Shown here: in pieces, positions 19,954-35,622 of the stretch | Layout: each line of letters starts with the position of its first letter | How positions within the stretch are numbered: position 1 is the stretch's first letter | NCBI RefSeq assembly: GCF_000012725.1 | Contig: NC_007406.1 | Coordinates: 1-64,000, forward strand | Direction: 5' to 3' | Source of the DNA: Nitrobacter winogradskyi Nb-255 | GTDB taxonomy: Bacteria > Pseudomonadota > Alphaproteobacteria > Rhizobiales > Xanthobacteraceae | DNA: 64,000 nt | The notes under the pieces: model-generated | Databases searched by the model: none | What the model saw: the letters and a program-made list of their open reading frames with translations, nothing else | What the model was told of the DNA's origin: nothing | Translations under genes and position numbers: made by a program

Positions 19954-20373
19954 ATGTCTACCAAGGCGCCCAATCCTGTTGACAAGCATGTCGGCAGCCG
20001 TGTGCGCATGCGCCGCATCATGCTCGGTATGAGCCAGGAAAAACTCGGGGAAGCTCTCGGTCTGACATTCCAGCAGGTGCAGAAGTATGAGAAGGGAACC
20101 AACCGCGTCGGCGCCAGTCGCATCCAGCAGATCTCCGAAATCCTTCAGGTTCCGGTCTCGTTCCTGTTCGAGGGCAGTCCCGGCACCGGCGTCGTCAGGA
20201 CCGGAGGCATGAGCGAGGCGCCCTCGCCCGCCTATGTTTCGGATTTCCTCGCGACATCCGAAGGCCTCGCGCTGACCCGCGCGTTCACCCGGATCACGGA
20301 CGCCAAGCTCCGTCGCAGCATCGTCGACATGGTCGAACAGATCGCGGCGAGGGAGCCGTCCGACCAGCGCTAG
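19954..20373 (+). CDS. XRE-family helix-turn-helix transcriptional regulator
   Basis: 139 residues with one Cro/CI-type HTH (RVRMRRIMLGMSQEKLGEAL, LTFQQVQKYEKG, about residues 14-70) and a C-terminal tail of conserved alphaproteobacterial type (SEGLALTRAFTRI). No metabolite-binding domain. The ATG at 19954 follows AGGAGACCTAGGAG, a strong ribosome site. In many alphaproteobacteria this regulator lies between lnt and metK; here trmB follows directly. Targets unknown. Confidence 0.88.
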   Translation: MSTKAPNPVDKHVGSRVRMRRIMLGMSQEKLGEALGLTFQQVQKYEKGTNRVGASRIQQISEILQVPVSFLFEGSPGTGVVRTGGMSEAPSPAYVSDFLATSEGLALTRAFTRITDAKLRRSIVDMVEQIAAREPSDQR

Positions 20374-20395
20374 CAGCCTCCCTCCAACGTTTGCA

Positions 20396-21169
20396 GTGAC
20401 GGTTGTGGTTTCCGACCATCAGAATCCTCGTCCCCCAGGCGATGATGCTGCCCCGCTTGGCCGCACGGGGAATCGCGATCGCCCGCCAGGCTCGTTCTTC
20501 GGGCGTCGCAAGGGACACAGGCTGCGGCCGCACCAGAACGATCTGGTCGCGCAACTGCTGCCGCGCCTCGGTTTCGATCCCGCGAGGATCGGACCGTCCG
20601 GCCCGGCCGCGCTGTTCGACCCGCCGGTTGATGAGACCCGCATCGAGATCGGTTTCGGCGGCGGCGAACATCTTGTCGCCGAGGCGCTGGCGTTTCCCCG
20701 CGCCGGCTTCATCGGCTGCGAGCCCTACGTCAACGGCATGGCAAAGATCCTCGTGCAGATCGAGGCTCACGCCATCCGCAATATCCGCCTGTTCGCCGGC
20801 GATGCGTCGCAACTGCTGGCATGTCTGCCGCCAGCCTCGCTGGCGCGGATCGATCTGATCCATCCCGATCCGTGGCCCAAGCGCCGCCACTGGAAACGCC
20901 GCTTCGTTCAGGACGCGACCGTTGCGGAGATGGCGCGCGTGCTTCGGCCGGAGGGCGAATTCCGCTTCGTCAGCGACATCGACGATTATTGCGCATGGAC
21001 GCTGACGCATCTGGCGCGATCACCGGACTTCCTCTGGCTCGCCGAACGCTCAGCCGACTGGCAGGATCCGTGGTCCGGTTACACCATGACGCGCTACGGC
21101 CGCAAAGCGATGCGCGAAGGCCGCCGCGCGGCGTATCTGAGGTTCCGACGCGAACGCACCGCCGTATAA
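20396..21169 (+). CDS. trmB: tRNA (guanine-N7-)-methyltransferase
   Basis: SAM-dependent enzyme that makes m7G46 in tRNA. 257 residues. [10 protein letters not shown] is the SAM motif; [11 protein letters not shown] and [15 protein letters not shown] are family signatures, and the C-terminal [10 protein letters not shown] helix is present. GTG start at 20396. The N-terminal 45 residues are basic and variable. Only 22 bp separate it from the XRE gene. Confidence 0.95.
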   Translation: MTVVVSDHQNPRPPGDDAAPLGRTGNRDRPPGSFFGRRKGHRLRPHQNDLVAQLLPRLGFDPARIGPSGPAALFDPPVDETRIEIGFGGGEHLVAEALAFPRAGFIGCEPYVNGMAKILVQIEAHAIRNIRLFAGDASQLLACLPPASLARIDLIHPDPWPKRRHWKRRFVQDATVAEMARVLRPEGEFRFVSDIDDYCAWTLTHLARSPDFLWLAERSADWQDPWSGYTMTRYGRKAMREGRRAAYLRFRRERTAV

Positions 21170-21319
21170 AGCGGGAGCTATGGCGTTTTCGGGCGAGTGG
21201 ATGCTCTGGCATCATCATTCGTCGATCGCCTGAATCGGCTTTTTGGCCTGCGTCGGCCTTGCCGAGGAGCACGAAAACAGCTATATCAGCGAAAATTTTC
21301 TCATACGATAACGTATCGA

Positions 21320-21349
21320 GAGTGGGCCCTTCCGGACCCGCTCTTTTTT
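21320..21349 (+). terminator. Rho-independent terminator or attenuator before rimP
   Basis: GAGTGGGCCC-TTCC-GGACCCGCTC with one wobble and one mismatch, followed directly by TTTTTTG. It is 150 bp after trmB and 110 bp before rimP. It may end trmB transcription or attenuate the rimP-nusA-infB operon. A small ATACG-TTATCGTAT-like palindrome lies just upstream (about 21303-21316). Confidence 0.7.
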
Positions 21350-21459
21350 GTTTCCTGAATGGACCCCATGCACGGGTTCCTTCAAGCAGCAACCGCCGAT
21401 CGGGCGACAACGCGGTGGACGCCGTCCGCCACCATCAGGCTAATTCTTTGATCTTGAAC

Positions 21460-22242
21460 ATGACCGATCCATCTGCCCAGAACCCCGACCATGAGCTGCT
21501 CGACGAGCCGCGTCTGGTGGTCGAGCCCGGCGTCGCGGCGCGGGTCGCGGCCATCGCCGCGCCGGTGCTGCAGGGCATGGGGTATCGGCTGGTCCGCATC
21601 AAGGTCTCAGGCGAAGCGGGCTGCACGGTCCAGATCATGGCCGAGCGGCCGGACGGATCGATCCAGATCGAGGATTGCGAGGCGATCTCGAAGGCCCTGT
21701 CGCCGGTGCTCGATGTCGCCGATCCGATCGACAAGGCCTATCGGCTGGAAATCTCGTCACCCGGCATCGACCGGCCGCTGGTGCGCCGATCCGATTTCGA
21801 ACGCTACGCCGGTCACCTCGCGAAGATCGAGATGGCGGTCGCCCATCAGGGCCGCAAGCGGTTCCGCGGCGTTCTTCAGGGCGTCGAGGACAACGCGGTG
21901 CGCCTGCATCGGGACGACATCCGGAATAATGACGACGAAAGCGAGGTCATGCTCGTCATGGAGGATATCGCCGACGCCCGGCTGGTTCTGACCGACGAAT
22001 TGATCGCGGAATCGATGCGCCGGGGCAAGATCGCGGAACGCGAGATGAAGCAAAGCCTCGGAATTCTGCCGCCGCCTCCGCCGCACGCGAAAACCGATCC
22101 GGCAAAGCGCGGCACACCGAAACCGAAACTCGAGAACGGCAAGAAAGCACCGGGGAAAATCCCGCCGAAGAACACCAAGGAACATCGTCTGGCCGCGGAA
22201 CGACTGCGGCGCGGCGACATCGATCCCATCGAAGGAGAATAA
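21460..22242 (+). CDS. rimP: Ribosome maturation factor RimP
   Basis: Needed for 30S subunit assembly. 260 residues, longer than the enterobacterial form. Core (about 25-175) with [26 protein letters not shown] and [12 protein letters not shown]. The C-terminal tail is Lys/Pro-rich and probably disordered ([20 protein letters not shown]). Start ATG at 21460. First gene of the nusA-infB operon, separated from nusA by three bases. Confidence 0.96.
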   Translation: MTDPSAQNPDHELLDEPRLVVEPGVAARVAAIAAPVLQGMGYRLVRIKVSGEAGCTVQIMAERPDGSIQIEDCEAISKALSPVLDVADPIDKAYRLEISSPGIDRPLVRRSDFERYAGHLAKIEMAVAHQGRKRFRGVLQGVEDNAVRLHRDDIRNNDDESEVMLVMEDIADARLVLTDELIAESMRRGKIAEREMKQSLGILPPPPPHAKTDPAKRGTPKPKLENGKKAPGKIPPKNTKEHRLAAERLRRGDIDPIEGE

Positions 22243-22245
22243 GTC

Positions 22246-23862
22246 ATGGCCGCCGTCAGCGCCAATAAGCTCGAACTGCTGCAGATCGCAGACGCGGTGG
22301 CGCGCGAAAAGACCATCGACCGCGGCATCGTGATCGCGGCGATGGAGGACGCCATCGCGAAGGCGGCGCGGGCGCGGTACGGCAGCGAGACTGACGTTCA
22401 TGCGGAGATCCACCCGAAGACCGGACAGCTCCAGCTCACCCGCCACATGCTGGTGGTCGAGCAGGTCGAGAATGCCGCGAACCAGATCTCGCTGAAGGAC
22501 GCCCAGCGGGCCAATCCCGGCGCACAGATCGGCGACACCATCGCCGATACGCTGCCGCCGCTGGAATATGGCCGCATCTCCGCGCAGTCCGCCAAACAGG
22601 TGATCGTGCAGAAGGTGCGCGAGGCCGAACGCGACCGGCAGTATCAGGAGTTCAAGGATCGCATCGGCGATATCGTCAACGGGATTGTCAAGCGTGTCGA
22701 ATACGGCAGCGTGATCGTCGACCTCGGCCGCGGCGAAGCCGTCATTCGCCGCGACGAGATGCTGCCGCGCGAGGTATTCCGCAACGGAGACCGCGTCCGG
22801 GCCTATATCTTCGACGTGCGCCGCGAAACCCGCGGCCCGCAGATCTTCCTGTCGCGCACCCATCCGCAGTTCATGGTGAAGCTTTTTACGCAGGAAGTGC
22901 CGGAAATCTACGACGGCATCGTCGAGATCAAGGCGGTGGCGCGCGACCCCGGTTCCCGCGCCAAGATCGGCGTGGTGTCGCGGGATTCCTCGGTCGATCC
23001 GGTCGGCGCCTGCGTCGGCATGCGCGGCTCGCGCGTTCAGGCGGTCGTCAACGAGTTGCAGGGCGAAAAGATCGACATCATCCCGTGGTCGCCGGATATC
23101 GCGACCTTCGTCGTCAACGCGCTGGCGCCGGCGGAGGTCGCGAAAGTCGTGATCGACGAGGACCGCGAGCGGATCGAGGTCGTGGTCCCCGACACCAACA
23201 ACCAGTTGTCGCTCGCGATCGGACGGCGCGGACAGAACGTGCGGCTCGCCTCGCAACTGACGGGCTGGGACATCGACATCCTGACCGAGCAGGAGGAATC
23301 GGAGCGACGCCAGGCGGACTTCGAGAATGCGACCCGCATGTTCATGGAAACACTCAACGTCGACGAGGTCGTCGGGCAGTTGCTGGCGTCCGAGGGTTTC
23401 ACCTCTGTTGAAGAACTGACGCTGGTCGACACGCGGGAAATCGCCGGCATCGAGGGCTTTGACGACGAAACCGCGACCGAATTGCAGAACCGGGCCCGAG
23501 AATATCTGGAGCAGCTCGAGGCCGAACTGGAAAACAGGCGCAAGGAGCTCGGCGTGGATGATGCGCTGAAGACCGTGCCCGGCGTGACCTCGAAGATGCT
23601 GGTGAAACTCGGCGAAAACGAAGTCAGGACCATCGAGGATCTGGCCGGCTGCGCCACCGACGATCTGGTCGGCTGGACCGAACGCAAGGAGGGCGAAGCG
23701 GTCAAGCACGCGGGTTATTTCGACGGCATCGAGATCTCGCGGGAGGACGCGGAGGCCATCATCATGCAGGCTCGCCTGAGTGTCGGCTGGATCAACGAGG
23801 CCGACCTCGCGAAACCGGCGGAGGCTGAGGATATCGCTGCTGAAGATCAGCCGGCCGAATGA
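22246..23862 (+). CDS. nusA: Transcription termination/antitermination protein NusA
   Basis: Binds RNA polymerase and controls pausing, termination and antitermination. 538 residues: N-terminal domain (1-125), S1 domain (about 135-200, DIVNGIVKRVEYGSVIVDLG), two KH domains (about 230-345, with GACVGMRGSRVQ and LAIGRRGQNVRLA), and C-terminal helix-hairpin-helix repeats. ATG three bases after rimP. The gap to the next gene is filled by repeats. Confidence 0.98.
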   Translation: MAAVSANKLELLQIADAVAREKTIDRGIVIAAMEDAIAKAARARYGSETDVHAEIHPKTGQLQLTRHMLVVEQVENAANQISLKDAQRANPGAQIGDTIADTLPPLEYGRISAQSAKQVIVQKVREAERDRQYQEFKDRIGDIVNGIVKRVEYGSVIVDLGRGEAVIRRDEMLPREVFRNGDRVRAYIFDVRRETRGPQIFLSRTHPQFMVKLFTQEVPEIYDGIVEIKAVARDPGSRAKIGVVSRDSSVDPVGACVGMRGSRVQAVVNELQGEKIDIIPWSPDIATFVVNALAPAEVAKVVIDEDRERIEVVVPDTNNQLSLAIGRRGQNVRLASQLTGWDIDILTEQEESERRQADFENATRMFMETLNVDEVVGQLLASEGFTSVEELTLVDTREIAGIEGFDDETATELQNRAREYLEQLEAELENRRKELGVDDALKTVPGVTSKMLVKLGENEVRTIEDLAGCATDDLVGWTERKEGEAVKHAGYFDGIEISREDAEAIIMQARLSVGWINEADLAKPAEAEDIAAEDQPAE

Positions 23863-23870
23863 AGAAAGCC

Positions 23871-23976
23871 TTGGAGCCCTTTCGCTTCTGGTGGAATCAG
23901 AAGCGAGGCTCCCAGATTTTGATTTGATGCGTTTTCTTCACGCGAACCGGTGTCCGCTTCGCTTGAAAAACGCTCT
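23871..23976. repeat. Mosaic intergenic repeat between nusA and ylxR
   Basis: In reverse orientation relative to the copy at 31892: ggagccctttcgcttctg-gtgga-atcagaagcg, then gcgttttcttcacgcgaaccgg, then cgcttgaaaaacgctctag. It abuts the 106-bp element that starts at 23977. Confidence 0.75.
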
Positions 23977-24082
23977 AGAGCGGGATGAGGAAAAGTGTGT
24001 AGCGGTTTTCCGCCCGCATCCCGCTCTAAAATGTTGGAATCGATCACGTTCATGGTTTTGGATCGATTCGATCCAAAACCAT
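23977..24082 (-). repeat. 106-bp two-hairpin element, copy A (intergenic)
   Basis: Read on the minus strand: a 31-bp perfect palindrome (24082-24052; 15-bp arms, one-base centre), a 24-bp spacer, and a 51-bp module (24027-23977) bounded by AGAGCGGGATG and CATCCCGCTCT. The same 106-bp arrangement lies in addA at 62043-62148, and the 51-bp module alone follows katG at 35507. Here it separates nusA from ylxR within one operon. Confidence 0.92.
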
Positions 24083-24106
24083 CGTGATCTGGGAGACGCT
24101 GAGGAC

Positions 24107-24772
24107 ATGCTCGCGATCGCCGACCCGGCAGATCTGGATCAGGGGCCGCGGACCAACAGGTCGGCGACGGCCCGGATGTGCGCGGTCACCCGGCAGGTGC
24201 GCCCGATCGGCGAGTTGATCCGGTTCGTGGTATCACCCTCGGGCGAGGTGATCGCGGACCTGAAGCGCAAGCTGCCTGGCCGGGGCTTGTGGATTTCGGC
24301 CTCGCACGCCGCTGTTGCGGAGGCGGTCCGCCGTAACCAGTTCAGCAGGGGCTTCAAGCGGGACGTCCGGGTGCCGGCCTCGCTGGCTGAGGACACCCGG
24401 CAGTTGATGGTCCGCAGCGCGATGGACGCGCTGGCCATGGTCGCCAAGGCCGGTCAGGTCGTTGCGGGATTCGCGAAAGTGGAGGACGCGCTGCTTCGTC
24501 GTCAGGCGGTGGCCCTGATCCACGCGGCCGACGGCGCCGCCGACGGAATCCGGAAACTGGACGCCGCCGTCAGGAAAATCGCCGGCCAATCCGGGGAAGC
24601 TCGGGAAATCCCGGTTGTCACCGCCCTGAACTCGGCAGAATTGGATTTGGCACTTGGCAGGGCAAATGTGATACATGCAGCCCTGCTCGCAGGTCCGGCG
24701 GGCAGGACGTTCCTGCAGCGCAGCCAGACACTGGTTCGATACCAGGATGGCGGGCAGCGGCAGGACAGCTGA
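24107..24772 (+). CDS. YlxR-family RNA-binding protein (DUF448) with L7Ae-like domain
   Basis: 221 residues. N-terminal YlxR domain (TARMCAVTRQVRPIGELIRFV and LPGRGLWISASHAAV, about 20-95) and a C-terminal L7Ae-like part (about 100-200). The family sits between nusA and infB and binds RNA or RNase P in some bacteria. The ATG at 24107 follows GACGCTGAGGAC. Open frame upstream of it is repeat sequence and is excluded. Confidence 0.9.
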   Translation: MLAIADPADLDQGPRTNRSATARMCAVTRQVRPIGELIRFVVSPSGEVIADLKRKLPGRGLWISASHAAVAEAVRRNQFSRGFKRDVRVPASLAEDTRQLMVRSAMDALAMVAKAGQVVAGFAKVEDALLRRQAVALIHAADGAADGIRKLDAAVRKIAGQSGEAREIPVVTALNSAELDLALGRANVIHAALLAGPAGRTFLQRSQTLVRYQDGGQRQDS

Positions 24773-24840
24773 ACAAGGCAAGAATTCTAACGACACGACC
24801 CGTGCGAACGCGTACGGCGCAACAAGATTGGGACTGCTGA

Positions 24841-27456
<2,616 letters not shown>

Positions 27457-27499
27457 GTCCAAATCTCGCGAGAGCGTCGGATCAACTCGAATGCGACGT

Positions 27500-27585
27500 C
27501 ATGCCCGGCTTTGTCCGGGCATGCGCGTCTTGAGAAACTCTACAGGAAGAACAAACACGTCGATGGCCGGGACAAGCCCGGCCAT
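27500..27585. repeat. Pair of interspersed palindromes between infB and rbfA
   Basis: CATGCCCGG-CTTTGT-CCGGGCATG (27500-27523) and ATGGCCGGG-ACAAG-CCCGGCCAT (27563-27585), separated by gcgtctt...acgtcg. The outer parts of the pair are themselves complementary (gtcatgcccgg with ccggccatgac). Relatives lie at 37125 and, degenerate, near 63383. Confidence 0.8.
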
Positions 27586-27610
27586 GACGAGTGTTTTTCG
27601 AAGGACGTTC

Positions 27611-28024
27611 ATGCCGCGTCGTCACCAGCCAGAGAAACATCCCGGCGGCTCGCACCGCCAGCTGCGCGTCGCGGAAACCGTGCGTCACGCGATCGCGGAT
27701 ATCCTGGCGCAGGGTCAGGTTCATGATCCCGTTCTTGAAGGACACCTCGTCACCGTGCCCGAAGTCCGCATGTCGGCCGACCTCAAGCTCGCGACAATCT
27801 ACGTGATGCCGCTCGGCGGCCGCGACACCGCTGACGTGATCGATGCGCTGGATCGCAACAGAAAATTCCTGCGCGGCGAAATCGCGCGGCGCGTTAACCT
27901 GAAATTTGCACCTGACATCCGCTTCCGCGTCGACGAGCGATTCGACGAAGCGGAACGTATCGAGAAGTTATTGAGAACGCCTGCGGTACAGAGAGATCTC
28001 GCACCGGATACCGACGAAAGCTGA
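27611..28024 (+). CDS. rbfA: Ribosome-binding factor A
   Basis: KH-type factor for late 30S maturation and cold adaptation. 137 residues: [17 protein letters not shown] at the N-terminus, [18 protein letters not shown] in the core, and the conserved [22 protein letters not shown]. Start ATG at 27611; open frame upstream (from 27491) is palindrome sequence. Followed six bases later by truB. Confidence 0.95.
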   Translation: MPRRHQPEKHPGGSHRQLRVAETVRHAIADILAQGQVHDPVLEGHLVTVPEVRMSADLKLATIYVMPLGGRDTADVIDALDRNRKFLRGEIARRVNLKFAPDIRFRVDERFDEAERIEKLLRTPAVQRDLAPDTDES

Positions 28025-28030
28025 CCGATC

Positions 28031-29107
28031 ATGACCACGCCTGACGCCGCCATCGACTCCAAAATCAGCGATTCGAACGGCGCCGACAAAAATAAATCCG
28101 CGGCCGACGATAACGCCTTCAACGCGCCGGGCCGGAAAAGACACCACAACAACCAGCCGCGCCGCGACAAGCGTGACGTCCATGGCTGGGTTGCGCTCGA
28201 CAAGCCGGTCGGCATGACCTCGACCCAGGCGGTCGCGGTGGTGAAGCGGCTGTTCTCCGCCAAGCGCGCCGGCCACGCCGGGACGCTCGATCCGCTCGCC
28301 TCCGGCGGCCTTCCGATCGCGCTCGGCGAGGCCACCAAGACGGTGCCGTTCGTGATGGACGGCCGCAAGCGTTACCGCTTCACGGTGGCCTGGGGCGAGG
28401 AACGCGACACCGACGACACCGAGGGCCGCGCGGTGGCGACCAGCGCCGAGCGCCCCACGGCGGAGGCGATCATGGCGCTGCTGCCGAGCTTCACCGGCAA
28501 GATCGAGCAAATCCCGCCGCAATATTCGGCAGTGAAGATCCAGGGTGAGCGCGCCTACGATCTGGCGCGCGACGGCGAGGTCGTGCCGCTGGCGCCCCGC
28601 CCGGTCGAGATACACCATTTAAATCTTGCCGATCATCAGGATAGCGGACATTCGGTGTTCGAGGCCGAATGCGGCAAGGGAACCTATGTCCGAGCGCTCG
28701 CCCGCGACATGGGGCGGCTGCTGGGCTGCTACGGCCATATCTGCGCGCTGCGCCGGACGCTGGTCGGCCCGTTCGACGAGACGAGCATGATTCCGCTGGA
28801 ACATCTGCAGGCTTTGTGCGATAGAGCCGCGTCTGGCGAGGGAAACCTCGCCGACGCGCTTTTGCCCGTTGAGACCGCGCTGGACGACATCCCGGCACTG
28901 GCCGTCACACGGGCGGATGCGGCAAGGCTCCATCGGGGCCAAGCCGTTTTGTTGCGCGGACGGGATGCGCCCAATATGAGCGGCACGGTTTATGTCACGG
29001 TGGCGGGCCGGCTTCTGGCCCTTGCCGAGCTTGGCAATGGCGAACTCATCCCCAAGCGCGTGTTCAACCTCTCCGGACTGACCGCCAGTCCCCATCGCCA
29101 AGGATAG
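28031..29107 (+). CDS. truB: tRNA pseudouridine(55) synthase
   Basis: Makes pseudouridine 55 in the T-arm of tRNAs. 358 residues. A polar lead of about 45 residues precedes the catalytic domain: GWVALDKPVGMTSTQAV, then GHAGTLDPLASGGLPIALGEATK with the catalytic Asp, then RKRYRFTVAWGEERDTDD. A C-terminal PUA-like part is present. Six bases before rpsO. Confidence 0.96.
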   Translation: MTTPDAAIDSKISDSNGADKNKSAADDNAFNAPGRKRHHNNQPRRDKRDVHGWVALDKPVGMTSTQAVAVVKRLFSAKRAGHAGTLDPLASGGLPIALGEATKTVPFVMDGRKRYRFTVAWGEERDTDDTEGRAVATSAERPTAEAIMALLPSFTGKIEQIPPQYSAVKIQGERAYDLARDGEVVPLAPRPVEIHHLNLADHQDSGHSVFEAECGKGTYVRALARDMGRLLGCYGHICALRRTLVGPFDETSMIPLEHLQALCDRAASGEGNLADALLPVETALDDIPALAVTRADAARLHRGQAVLLRGRDAPNMSGTVYVTVAGRLLALAELGNGELIPKRVFNLSGLTASPHRQG

Positions 29108-29113
29108 TTTACG

Positions 29114-29383
29114 ATGTCGATTGCCGCAGAACGCAAAGCGGAAGTCATCAAGACCAGCGCCAACAAGCCCGGCGATACTGGTTCGCCCGAGGTTCAGGTC
29201 GCGATCCTGTCGGAACGCATCGCCAACCTCACCGCGCACTTCAAGATCCACACCAAGGACAATCACTCGCGCCGCGGGTTGTTGAAGCTGGTGTCGACGC
29301 GGCGCTCGCTTCTTGACTACGTCAAGAAGAAGGACGAGGCGCGTTACAAGGCGCTGCTCGAAAAGCACGGCATCCGTCGCTGA
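29114..29383 (+). CDS. rpsO: 30S ribosomal protein S15
   Basis: Primary 16S rRNA-binding protein of the small subunit. 89 residues, the family length, with [36 protein letters not shown] and the end [10 protein letters not shown]. Precedes pnp, the common rpsO-pnp arrangement. Confidence 0.98.
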   Translation: MSIAAERKAEVIKTSANKPGDTGSPEVQVAILSERIANLTAHFKIHTKDNHSRRGLLKLVSTRRSLLDYVKKKDEARYKALLEKHGIRR

Positions 29384-29729
29384 TCGATCGCTCACATGGC
29401 CGGGGCTGGCGGATGCGAAACGTCGTATCCACCGCGCCCGGTGAATATCACCGCACCGGCGCGTTTGTGTCCGCCTGTGCGTTAGCCCAGCCGCATTCCG
29501 GCGGCTGGCGCAAATGGGCTTCGTGCCCAGCCGCGCGGGACGAAAGGCCGGAGGCCTGCGCCCGCACCCCCGGGAGGGACGAACGCCATTTCCACCTCGA
29601 GGCCATTTCCACCTCGAGGCCATGGCAGGATCGCCGGACGCTGCGCGAACCGCCAGCGTCCCGCAATCTTGGCATGGTCTTATGGCATCTGGCGTCCGCC
29701 ATTCCGGGATCCGATGAAAGAAGGATCCG
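29384..29729. other. rpsO-pnp intergenic region (pnp leader)
   Basis: 346 bp without a supported gene; the open frames across it lack family features. It contains a 17-bp tandem repeat (29585-29618) and the direct repeat GGATCCGATG at 29707 and 29723, the second of which includes the pnp start codon. In other bacteria this leader is the site of RNase III and PNPase autocontrol; I see GC-rich inverted segments at 29453-29520 but no clear single hairpin. Confidence 0.5.
29585..29618. repeat. Perfect 17-bp tandem repeat in the pnp leader
   Basis: GCCATTTCCACCTCGAG occurs at 29585-29601 and again at 29602-29618; a third partial unit (GCCAT) follows. Confidence 0.9.
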
Positions 29730-31886
<2,157 letters not shown>

Positions 31887-31891
31887 GCATG

Positions 31892-32016
31892 TAGCGTTTT
31901 CGAGCGAAGCATGTCCCCGGGCTTGACCCGGGGATGGAATCCGGTTCGCGTGAAGAAAACGCATCACTCAATGTCATGGAGCCTCGCTTCTGATTCCATC
32001 AGAAGCGGAAAGGCTC
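31892..32016. repeat. Mosaic intergenic repeat with nested palindrome after pnp
   Basis: Modules in order: tagcgttttcgagcgaagc; a nested palindrome ATGTCCCCGGG-CTTGA-CCCGGGGAT (about 31911-31935); ccggttcgcgtgaagaaaacgc; then gcttctgattccatcagaagcgg and aaggctc. In the copy at about 54954 the palindrome is absent and replaced by tggat, showing that it is a separate insert. Confidence 0.85.
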
Positions 32017-32071
32017 AAGTGACGACGCTTCACCGGGGCACGGCGAACTCCCTCCCCCGCGAGCGGGAGAC

Positions 32072-32986
32072 TCAAGGGCCGTTCGCCGCAACACACCCCT
32101 TCACGACCTCGCCCAGCGCCGCGAAATCGGCCCTGCGCGGCGAGGTCCTGCGAAACGCCAGCCCGATGCAGCGGCCGGGCTGCGGATCCTGAAGCCGCAG
32201 AATCTTGACGCGCTCATCGCGCGCCTCGACATCGGCCGCGATCTGCGGGATCAGCGTCAGGCCGTAGCCGCCGGCCACCATCTGCATCACCGTGGCGAGG
32301 CTGGATGCGCCGAACGTCATGCCGGTCGCGCCGGATGATGGCCCCCGCGGGATCGTGGCGCAGAACGCGAGAGCCTGATCGCGCAGGCAATGGCCGTCCT
32401 CAAGCAGGATCAGCCGCGACTGATCGATGTCGCGCGCCGCCACGCGGCGTCCGCAGGGCCGGGGATCGCTCGCCGGCACCGCGAGCAGAAACAGGTCGTT
32501 GAACAGTTCAAGCGTATCGATATCGGGTTCGCCGAGCGGCAGCGCCAGCATGGCGGCGTCAAGCGCACCGCCCTTGACCTCCTCGACCAGCAGCCGGGTC
32601 TGCGTCTCGCGCAATTCCAGTTCGAGATCAGGAAATTGCGACTGAAGCGCCGGCAGGATGCGCGGCAGCAGGTACGGCGCGAGCGAGGGAATAATGCCGA
32701 GGGTCAGGCGTCCTGTCAGAGGGCGGCCGCGGTGACGGGCGAAATCGACGAGATCGCGCACTGAGGCCAGCACGTCCTCGGCACGGCGGGAAATCTCGCG
32801 GCCGATCTCGGTCAGCATCACCTCGCCCGGCCGTCGCTCCACCAGCGTCACGCCAAGAAACTGTTCCAGTTCCCGGATCTGCATCGACAGCGCCGGCTGG
32901 GTGATGGCGCACGCCTCGGCTGCGCGCCCGAAATGACCGTGTCGGGCGAGCGCGGCGAGGTAGCGGAGCTGTCGGAGGGTGACCAT
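32072..32986 (-). CDS. oxyR: Hydrogen peroxide-inducible regulator OxyR (LysR family)
   Basis: 304 residues. N-terminal LysR HTH (LRQLRYLAALARHGHFGRAA, TQPALSMQIRELE, about 1-60) and a periplasmic-binding-type effector domain. The redox pair is visible: Cys200 in LLEDGHCLRDQ and Cys209 in ALAFC, equivalent to E. coli Cys199 and Cys208, so a peroxide-sensing disulfide is expected. Divergent from katG, its classical target. Confidence 0.94.
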   Translation of the reverse strand: MVTLRQLRYLAALARHGHFGRAAEACAITQPALSMQIRELEQFLGVTLVERRPGEVMLTEIGREISRRAEDVLASVRDLVDFARHRGRPLTGRLTLGIIPSLAPYLLPRILPALQSQFPDLELELRETQTRLLVEEVKGGALDAAMLALPLGEPDIDTLELFNDLFLLAVPASDPRPCGRRVAARDIDQSRLILLEDGHCLRDQALAFCATIPRGPSSGATGMTFGASSLATVMQMVAGGYGLTLIPQIAADVEARDERVKILRLQDPQPGRCIGLAFRRTSPRRADFAALGEVVKGCVAANGP

Positions 32987-35432
<2,446 letters not shown>

Positions 35433-35457
35433 TCGCGACAACACACCTCAACGCCAT

Positions 35458-35486
35458 AGCCCCTGCGATTTCCCGCAGGGGCTTTT
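35458..35486 (+). terminator. Rho-independent terminator of katG
   Basis: GCCCCTGCG (35459-35467), six-base loop, CGCAGGGGC (35474-35482), TTTT (35483-35486). A perfect 9-bp GC-rich stem 26 bp after the katG stop. Confidence 0.9.
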
Positions 35487-35506
35487 CCATGAGAGCATGA
35501 TATTTG

Positions 35507-35557
35507 AGAGCGGGATGCGGGCGGAAAACCGCCGCACACTTTTCCTCATCCCGCTCC
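35507..35557 (+). repeat. 51-bp module of the 106-bp element, solo copy
   Basis: Begins AGAGCGGGATGCGGGCGG and ends CATCCCGCTC, matching 62098-62148 with few changes (GCCGCACAC for GCTGCACAC). The 31-bp palindrome half is absent. Lies just beyond the katG terminator. Confidence 0.88.
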
Positions 35558-35622
35558 CGTGTCGCGATATGGCCATCCCCTCCTGTTTATGCGGGATCGC
35601 CTGAAGAAAGGACCGCTGTTCG

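Noticed and set aside
23847-24053. 68-codon antisense frame between nusA and ylxR
   Set aside because: Its peptide is simply the translated 106-bp element; informative for the repeat, but not an independent gene.
27500-27585. Rho-independent terminator after infB
   Set aside because: Both stems lack a T-run and recur elsewhere as interspersed palindromes.
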